From Achatina immaculata (lineage: Eukaryota > Mollusca > Gastropoda > Stylommatophora > Achatinidae), in NCBI GenBank assembly GCA_009760885.1, contig CM019703.1:7638459-7702458 (forward strand): 64,000 bases of DNA. The letters are read 5' to 3'. The notes below the pieces were generated by a model. The model had not been told where the DNA came from. It was given only the letters and a program-made list of their open reading frames with translations, and made no database searches. Below are positions 58,501 through 64,000 of the stretch, piece after piece. Position 1 is the stretch's first letter; every line of letters starts with the position of its first letter. Position numbers and translations under genes: made by a program.

Positions 58501-59391
58501 AGTTTGAGGGTAGAATTTAACCCAGGGGAGCCCATCTGTCAACTTGAAATTTTATGCTGTGTCATGATGTCACAGCACATGAATCAAGCTTGCTCACTTT
58601 ATGCTCCATTTGGCATTGTGTAAGTCAGTTTGTATTCCTTACCAGAAACAACTGAGCAATGGTTAGATCTCACCATAATCAATTACCATCACCATATCCA
58701 GAGAACGCCAACAATCTATATAGCACTTATAACAGAGAATTGTGAGAAAACATAATTGTCAGTGTCATTTAGCAGGACTATAGATAAAATATTCAGTGAC
58801 GGTGAGGTCTGCCAAGAAGCTTACTTTTTTTTTTTTTAATTCACCGTCGGTCTTCAAGTTAGCAGACATAATCTGCTCCTAGTCTGATGTGACGAATGTA
58901 TTTAAACATCTTCACAACATTTGTTGCTAAGAACATCCTGCTCACTGACCAGAATAATTTTTTTTAAAAATCTGAATTTCACATGACATTTTTGCCAAAT
59001 AGCAAAAATTTCTTAGGCATCTTAATCTATAGTAGCAAAATTATATTTCAAACACCCCCACCTACTTTTTTTTTTCTTATGCAATTTTTGTCTGCATTAT
59101 TTGTTTGTCATGTGAAACATGAGATCTTTTTTATGTTTGAAGGTGAGCCAGTGGATGGTGGGTGTGAAACGCATTATCAGTGAGCTCAGATCTTTGCATT
59201 CATCACCTCGGCTTTCCTTCTCCAAGAGATCATCCATACCTCTAGTGACCGCGGCCTCAAACAGTACCACAGGTGGAGAAAAGCTTGCATCATCTGTGCA
59301 AGAAAATGGGATACAGCTAAATACCCCCAGGGAAGAGGGATGTTTAGATAAGAAGGAAGGAAAGCTTGGTAACAGTGTAGACATTACATGA
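52562..59391 (+). CDS. SRA1: SRA1 (steroid receptor RNA activator protein), complete five-exon gene
   Basis: Joined exons 52562-52580, 53778-54067, 55732-55840, 57950-58020 and 59143-59391 total 738 nt (245 codons plus stop), close to the ~225-235 residues of vertebrate SRA1. The diagnostic part is the C-terminal SRA1/Sec31 helical-bundle domain (about residues 75-185), with [12 protein letters not shown] followed by [18 protein letters not shown] (156-173). That is nearly identical to the vertebrate segment. Phases match at every junction (1, 0, 1, 0). In vertebrates the locus produces a coactivator RNA and a protein linked to nuclear receptor regulation. Whether the RNA function exists here is unknown. 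Introns are 1.1-2.1 kb and all contain LINE fragments. The N-terminal half is divergent: I do not see the Trp/Pro-containing segment that I recall from vertebrate N-termini. The first exon is therefore the least certain part. Confidence 0.9.
52581..53777 (+). other. SRA1 intron 1
   Basis: Contains the rearranged LINE piece at about 52900-53373. 52581-52890 and 53380-53740 show nothing recognisable. I searched it for a further N-terminal SRA1 exon and found none. Confidence 0.7.
52900..53373. mobile_element. Rearranged LINE: forward 5' part joined to inverted 3' part
   Basis: 52900-53116 is plus-sense and matches the 20140 LINE from [20 protein letters not shown] to QKRT. 53117-53373 is minus-sense and matches from [12 protein letters not shown] to GHLAH. 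The 20-mer at 53097-53116 recurs inverted at 53354-53373 with one mismatch. The element's own breakpoint sequence is therefore present at both ends of the inverted segment. Confidence 0.75.
53778..54067 (+). CDS. SRA1: SRA1 exon 2
   Basis: Acceptor TTATTTCAG (AG at 53776-53777) and donor GTAATG. It encodes a Pro/Ser-rich, low-complexity N-terminal region and then the first helix of the SRA1 domain ([16 protein letters not shown]). A second acceptor, TTTTCTTACAG (AG at 53743-53744), lies 33 nt upstream in the same phase. It would insert 11 residues without changing frame, so alternative acceptor use is possible. Confidence 0.85.
54506..54778 (-). mobile_element. LINE C-terminal fragment, antisense
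   Basis: An open 90-codon minus-strand frame with [49 protein letters not shown] and [19 protein letters not shown]. The order GHAMRR, RGRPR and DR-WR matches the family at 3706-4045. Confidence 0.7.
54781..54832 (+). mobile_element. LINE 3'-terminal scrap with AATG tail
   Basis: TGCTGTTAGGGAGGCAAAGT and CCACAAGGGACATACAAATG then AATGAATGAG. The last ~50 bp of the 20140-type LINE, in the opposite sense to the LINE beside it. Confidence 0.7.
55732..55840 (+). CDS. SRA1: SRA1 exon 3
   Basis: 109 nt after AATAATAG, ending at a GTAAGT donor. Encodes [19 protein letters not shown] and [17 protein letters not shown]. The QWRDGKLS core corresponds to QWAGGKLS of vertebrate SRA1. The exon enters at phase 0 and exits one base into a codon. 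Confidence 0.93.
55841..57949 (+). other. SRA1 intron 3
   Basis: Mostly occupied by an antisense LINE (about 56150-57420). 57430-57949 is T-rich with no recognisable element. Confidence 0.7.
56150..57420 (-). mobile_element. LINE with nearly complete RT domain, antisense in SRA1 intron 3
   Basis: Minus strand from 57409: [14 protein letters not shown] (RT motif), a frame break near 57305, then a 287-codon frame with [36 protein letters not shown] and [16 protein letters not shown]. The catalytic Y-A-D-D reads Y-A-G-D, so the enzyme would be dead. A further frame break near 56500 leads to [20 protein letters not shown] and a [16 protein letters not shown] basic block. It ends in a (TTGA)n tail at 56145-56165. 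Confidence 0.85.
57950..58020 (+). CDS. SRA1: SRA1 exon 4
   Basis: 71 nt after TTGTTTCAG, with donor GTGAAA. It completes an Ala codon and encodes the helix ending [12 protein letters not shown], matching the conserved LMVDH segment of SRA1. It exits at phase 0. Confidence 0.94.
58021..59142 (+). other. SRA1 intron 4
   Basis: Contains a degraded antisense LINE tail at about 58240-58470. Otherwise it is AT-rich sequence in which I recognise nothing. Confidence 0.65.
58240..58470 (-). mobile_element. Degraded LINE tail, antisense
   Basis: Minus-strand [21 protein letters not shown] segment near 58380-58330, preceded by H-RMDRL-like debris. Frame broken. Confidence 0.45.
59143..59391 (+). CDS. 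SRA1: SRA1 exon 5 with stop codon
   Basis: Follows GTTTGAAG. Begins [20 protein letters not shown], the strongest SRA1 match in the window. It continues as a Ser/Thr/Gly-rich, low-complexity tail and stops at TGA (59389-59391). The tail is longer than the vertebrate tail and carries no recognisable motif. Confidence 0.96.
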   Translation: MSQWMVGVKRIISELRSLHSSPRLSFSKRSSIPLVTAASNSTTGGEKLASSVQENGIQLNTPREEGCLDKKEGKLGNSVDIT

Positions 59392-59931
59392 TGATGTGAG
59401 GTGCCTGTTCCTGGTGCTTTCATAACTGTTATGGCTTACTGTGATATCAGCAATATGCAAATGTTTTTTGTGTTTTGTGTTTGGGAAGCAGGTAACAGTG
59501 CCTTGATTTCAAGCAGATAAATATTGAACTTTGTAGTATTTTTTGTTTTGGTACTAAAATAACAAAGAGGTATAAAAACTGAAGGTTTATATGAGTTAAG
59601 ATTTTTTTTTTTTAAATTAAAGTTCTGCATGAGTTCTTATACAGCTGTGTGAGGAGGAGAAGAAAAGCCAGCCCTAAAACAAGTGTCAAACCCACAACTC
59701 CAGTTTCATGTGTAGCTGGCTTATCCATGTAATGGAGCTTCTTGGTTATAAATAAGCTAGATTGTAACTCGTTCAATTGAAATTTAAAGATTTTTCTTGT
59801 CATATTGGAATTTATACATCCATTCAGTCATTCACCTTAGACTTGGGTGCTCTCAGTGGTCTAAACCCAGAAATGCAGAAAGGAACTGTTGGAAACACCA
59901 AAGACTGCAGGTAGTGAATGAACAAAGACAG

Positions 59932-59937
59932 AATAAA
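59932..59937 (+). terminator. Candidate SRA1 polyadenylation signal AATAAA
   Basis: First AATAAA on the coding strand after the SRA1 stop, 541 bp downstream. A second candidate at 61910-61915 is followed by T/G-rich sequence (GTGTATTTTGTTAG) but lies beyond the LINE insertion. Choosing between them needs transcript data. Confidence 0.35.
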
Positions 59938-60147
59938 TCATTGTCTGAGACAGTTTTTTGTTATTTGGTTGTGATGTAATGTGCTACATCCTCAGAGTTA
60001 ATTTTACTTTATCGGGGAGGGGAGGTTCTATGATGTGGGTGGGTTTTTTATGTGTGTGTGTATGTGTTATTTCATGGAATACCATTTTTTTTAAGTTGTA
60101 TACATTCTTGGGGTTGTGTGGGGTATTTTACTCTGAAGATGGGTTAT

Positions 60148-61103
60148 CTCTCTCTCTCTCTGAACCTTAAGTGCCCAGGGCACATGGGGCTTCTGCAAGG
60201 GTTTTCCACAAATGCCTGTCTTTCGCCTTTTTTTCTGCTCTTGCCCAGGTGAGCCCTCTATTGCTCAACATCCTTTCTGTTGTTCTTCTCCATGTCTCTT
60301 TTGGTCTACCCTTACTTCTGCTCCCCTGTGGTGTCCATCTTAGTGCTATTTTTGGTAGTGAGTTGTCAGTCATTCGGAGCACATGTCCCAACCATCGCCA
60401 GCGTCTTTCCTCAATAACTGTTGTCAGTGGTTTCATCTGCATTTCTGCCAATAAGATGTTATTTCTTATGGTGTTTGGCCAAAATATTTTTTTAATTCTA
60501 CGTAAACATTTAGTCTGGAAAGAATTCAACTTGTTTTCTATGGTTTTGGTGATTTTCCAGCATTCACTTCCATAGAGTAGTACACTTAGAACATTACTCT
60601 TAAATATCCTGATTTTCATATTTATGCTTAGTTTATTTGATTTCCATATATTCTGTAGCATTGCAAAAGCCTGGTTTGCTTTAGTAAGTCTGCTGTTGAT
60701 GTCCTCTGTGCTGTCTCCATTTTCTACTACTCTGCTGCCAAGGTATACAAATTCGTTTACCTCCTCCACTAACTTGTTATCTACTCTGAGTACATTTCTG
60801 TTGTTCACATTTTGCTTCATTAACTTTGTCTTTCCTACGTTGATCTTTAGTCCTATGTTGTTTGCATTCTGGGTTAACTTGTTTATTTTATCTTGCATAT
60901 CTTTGTGACTGCTTGATAATAGACAAATGTCGTCCGCAAAGTCAAGGTCCTCCAGCACTGTGTTAAGGGTCCATTGTAATCCTCTGCGTTTGTCTGATGT
61001 TGCCTCCTTCATTAACCAGTCTACTGCCAAGATAAATAATGTTGGTGATAGTACACATCCCTGTTTCACTCCTGTTTGTACCCTAAAGCTGCTGGAGGTA
61101 TGT
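60148..61103 (-). mobile_element. 5'-truncated LINE with open RT frame and target duplication
   Basis: The minus-strand frame (61141-60167, 324 codons) has FRVQTGVKQGCVLSPTLFIL, LEDLDFADDICLLSSSHKDM (intact FADD), EFVYLGSRVVENGDSTEDIN, LLYGSECWKITKTIENKLNS, RRWRWLGHVLRM and the RSKGRPKETWRRT basic block. The first ~12 codons are host DNA. TGAAGATGGGTTAT occurs at 60134-60147 and 61104-61117, giving a 14-bp target-site duplication. The 3' tail is (GA)n at 60148-60161. Endonuclease and N-terminal RT are missing, so it is dead on arrival. The open frame indicates a young copy. Confidence 0.88.
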
Positions 61104-62639
61104 TGAAGATGGGTTATATTTGTTTGTAAATCAAAGGACACCAGAATAAACCATTCTTATGGTTGTCAATGTACTGACCTCTTTATTGTTACATTTCCAG
61201 TGGAAAAAAAAAATGCCGAAATATGACTTTGCAGCTTTTTGCTTAAACACCATGATATGTTGTGGTTGTTAATGAGTTTCCATCAATTTTTTTAGAAACT
61301 TGACCTCATTTCATTCATTAAATACCACAGTACTACTCTTAATGTTATTCAAGTGTAACACTGCGTATGGAGTCAAAACCATATACCATATGGGGGAGGG
61401 AGAGGGCAGTGTATAACATACAGAGTTAACACCAAGAAAGTTTGGAGAAAAGTGATACTCATGTTTGAAAACTAAGTCCTATATATAGAAGATAGCACAT
61501 GAATTCAAAGTTGACAAATGCTTTTAAAAAAAAATTTTTTTTTTTTTAATAGTAACAGAAAAGAATTCAGGTTTGTATTGTTATAGTCTATATTCAGTTG
61601 TAGGTATGGTGTGCAACTTTAATCTGATTTTAAGATTTCAGAAGCATAGGGTTTGAAAAACATTCAGGAACAGGAATACGCATTTTGAGTTGTACTTTAC
61701 TGCCACACTTGTGAGAGAGATTTGTGTTGATGTCTGAGCAAATAATGAAGTAGTTGTACTTTCAAGACAAAGGTACTTTATAGCCAGTCGGTTCATTTAT
61801 GTTAGTCAGGACACACATTCCAGAATACTTTAATGCACGTGACTGTTTCTTGTTCTTGGTAAAAAAAAGTTTTATAGTTGTTCACCAGTAGCCAGTGCAG
61901 CAAAACATAAATAAAGAAAAGTGTATTTTGTTAGATTTGAAGATAATTGATGCTCATGTTTTCATTTTGTACTAACATTTTTCATGTTCACTATGGTCCA
62001 CATTTGACCAGATACAATCTTTCAGGTATGTTGGCACTATACATCATCATCTAGAAGTTCAAGAAATTTTTTTTTTGGGGGGGGGGGGGGGGTGTTTCCT
62101 CTGACATGTTGGTGAGAATGCTGACAAAAGTCTTTCTTGTTGCAGTTATTTTTTATTACCCATATCTGTAGCTGACACCATTGATGATGACACAGGTTTG
62201 CAGTTCATATTAATCATGGCTCAGGTTGTGAATTGTATTACTCTTTTCTTTAATCACTTTGCTTGAGCTTTGTTTTTTTTTTTCTCAGAACAAGCATAGA
62301 TCAAAAGAAGTCACCCAGTATATCTAGGCCATATTAGCACATACACATGCACAGATGTAACATCTGTTAAATATTTAAAATATTCGGTACATTTTTAAAA
62401 TATTCTTTCTTTAGTAGCCATTCAACAAAGTAACGATTTAGGCATTAGTTCCAAGCTTATTTAATTATTGGTTTCATTATATCTTGTTTCAGATTATGTG
62501 ATCCCATCAATGAAGAATCTTGATTCTAGGAATTAGCATCATCACAGTCGTGGCACACCCATACATGCTGTTCTCTATTTCAGTAACTACTAAAGAGTAT
62601 GAACACTAATTGTGCCATTTAGCTATTAGTTGTCTAATT

Positions 62640-63240
62640 CAGCCATCCATTTCTTCCTTCCTACCTCTGTACACCACTGTCCTTATCCTCTATAGTTACA
62701 TATTATCAGCACATGGCCTTTCCTCTTCCTCTCCCAGTTCCCTGGCCACTAACTTCAGTATATCTGTCCTGTGCATAGGAACATACCTGTTGTATCTGCA
62801 TTACAAGCAGCGTAACTGACTGTCTCATTTCCTCTCATTCTCACATGGCCTGGGCAATATATCCATGTCAGACTGGTCACACGGAATTTCTCCAAGAGCT
62901 GAACCGATTACTGACATAGTAAACCCTTGTCTATCTTGCAAAGCATGCTTTGAAAGTCCGTCACCACCACATTATGTGTATCATCCTGAACTAGCCAAAA
63001 CAGAGCTGGTCACCACCTCGGTTTCCAGCTGCATGCTTGATGTTGTCATACAGGAGACCCCTGCATTTTTTGCCACCAGTCTGCCTCGTCTGTAGACAGC
63101 AAAACCCCATCCACTCTTTTTGCCACGCAGCACTGGGCCATCTGTAATGATGATTGGATTGTATGATTGAGCATAAATGAACATCTGAATTGCAAACTCA
63201 GTCCTGCTCTGATACATTCTCTGCCAACCGCAATGATGAA
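62640..63240 (-). mobile_element. LINE RNase H-domain fragment, antisense
   Basis: Minus-strand frame 63217-62981 reads AQSYNPIIITDGPVLRGKKS and GWGFAVYRRGRLVAKNAGVS, then MTTSSMQLETEVVTS. This is the TDG-G-SG-G and SS-E series of LINE RNase H (TDGS here TDGP). After breaks, RVTSLTWIYCPGHVRMRGNE (about 62883-62833) is the C-terminal W-PGH-G-GNE motif. Implies a LINE of the I/Tad-type superfamily that carries RNase H, different from the other families here. Confidence 0.75.
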
Positions 63241-64000
63241 GAATCTCATACTAGAGTATTTACCAGAAGAAGTGGAAATGAATAGGTTGGTCTTATACTG
63301 CATATTGACAATTATAGATTGCCAATGCAACCAGTAGACTAGCCTTTTGTGGGAAAAAAATGAATTAGCAGACAAAGAGGTAGATGAGTACAAAACTTTC
63401 AGACTGAAAATGCAAACAAATTGCAATTTGAGAAACAGAAGAGTTGAAGTGAGTTGGATGGAATTTTGTTTCTGATTTGATGGTGCTATGCTAGTGTGAG
63501 AAGGATGACTTGTTTTGTAACAGTTTCTTCCAGTGCAAAAACATCTCATTATGTACACAAGTTTATTTTGAATTTAAATGTGGAGTTTTTGTTTTGTTTT
63601 TCTGTGGATGATTTCTTTATTTTTAACCTTATGCAAATTTTTATGAAGGTTTTATTTGAGTTACTGTGATCTTACTTGTGCCTTTTGTTGACAAATTTGA
63701 TGTATGAATGTAACATTTATCTTTTATGATGTTTGTGTTTTTTATCTTACATCTGTGAATGTTTGCGTTCATTGTAACTGTAGTGTGTGTGTTTTTTTCT
63801 TTAATATTAATATTCATGTAAATGGTGGGAAATTTTTTACATTTGGAATATTTAAATATGAATTGGATTTGTTATGCCCTGCCTAAATTTGAACCCTTTT
63901 ATTTCTCATTGTGAATTAAATAAGAAAAATAAGAAATATTGAAATCTTTACAGAATTTTATGAACTAAATACTGAGTTATTTTTTTATTAAAAACCAGTG

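Larger units (their letters stand above)
59392..64000 (+). other. SRA1 3' UTR and downstream flank
   Basis: Holds the truncated LINE at 60148-61103, a poly-G run near 62075-62092 and the RNase H fragment at about 62640-63240. In 61118-62620 and 63245-64000 I see only AT-rich sequence with homopolymers and no gene. Confidence 0.6.

Noticed and set aside
60167..61141. 324-codon minus-strand open frame as a host gene
   Set aside because: It is a reverse transcriptase fragment bounded by a target-site duplication. The N-terminal codons are flanking host DNA.
63046..63558. 170-codon minus-strand frame as a host protein
   Set aside because: It overlaps the LINE RNase H relic in another frame and has no coherent domain.

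Overview
This is a gene-poor, AT-rich, repeat-laden stretch of an animal nuclear genome. It has spliced genes with GT-AG introns, microsatellites, minisatellites, tRNA-derived SINEs and many decayed non-LTR retrotransposons. There are no operons or bacterial signals. The mix of repeats and the divergence of the two host genes from their vertebrate homologues suggest an invertebrate. A mollusc is my best guess, but that is an inference and the sequence does not prove it.

Two host genes can be supported. On the minus strand is the 5' part of STIM (stromal interaction molecule, the ER calcium sensor of store-operated calcium entry). Exon 1 (52010-51782) carries the start codon and signal peptide. 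Exon 2 (21664-21543) carries the calcium-binding EF-hand. Exon 3 (4833-4719) carries the hidden EF-hand and the entry to the SAM domain. The splice phases of all three agree. The exons are separated by introns of about 30.1 kb and 16.7 kb, and the rest of the gene lies beyond the left edge. On the plus strand, starting only 551 bp from the STIM start codon, is a complete five-exon SRA1 gene (52562-59391, 245 codons). STIM and SRA1 therefore sit head to head across a short shared 5' region containing a TCACGTGA E-box and an inverted CCAAT box.

Layout: 1-4718, STIM intron 3 with minisatellite and LINE scraps. 4834-21542, STIM intron 2 with a foldback and two minisatellites near 11.3-12.2 kb, hAT-like elements near 10.4 and 13.8-14.5 kb, a G-rich tract and LINE tails. 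21665-51781, STIM intron 1. This holds two copies of an unclassified ~0.9-1.1 kb repeat, a pogo-type element with TIRs, a pogo-type transposase relic, four of the six copies of a compact interspersed repeat, two SINEs, a 35-bp minisatellite and LINE pieces in both orientations. 52011-52561, shared promoter. 52581-59142, SRA1 introns, each holding LINE debris. 59392-64000, the SRA1 3' flank, with a 5'-truncated LINE bounded by a 14-bp target duplication and a LINE RNase H fragment.

Most open frames here are chance frames in tandem repeats or LINE remnants. I found no evidence for a new multi-gene system. The noteworthy items are the head-to-head gene pair, the structured uncharacterised repeats, a near-perfect 38-bp-arm hairpin, and transposon insertions whose boundaries and target duplications can be read directly.
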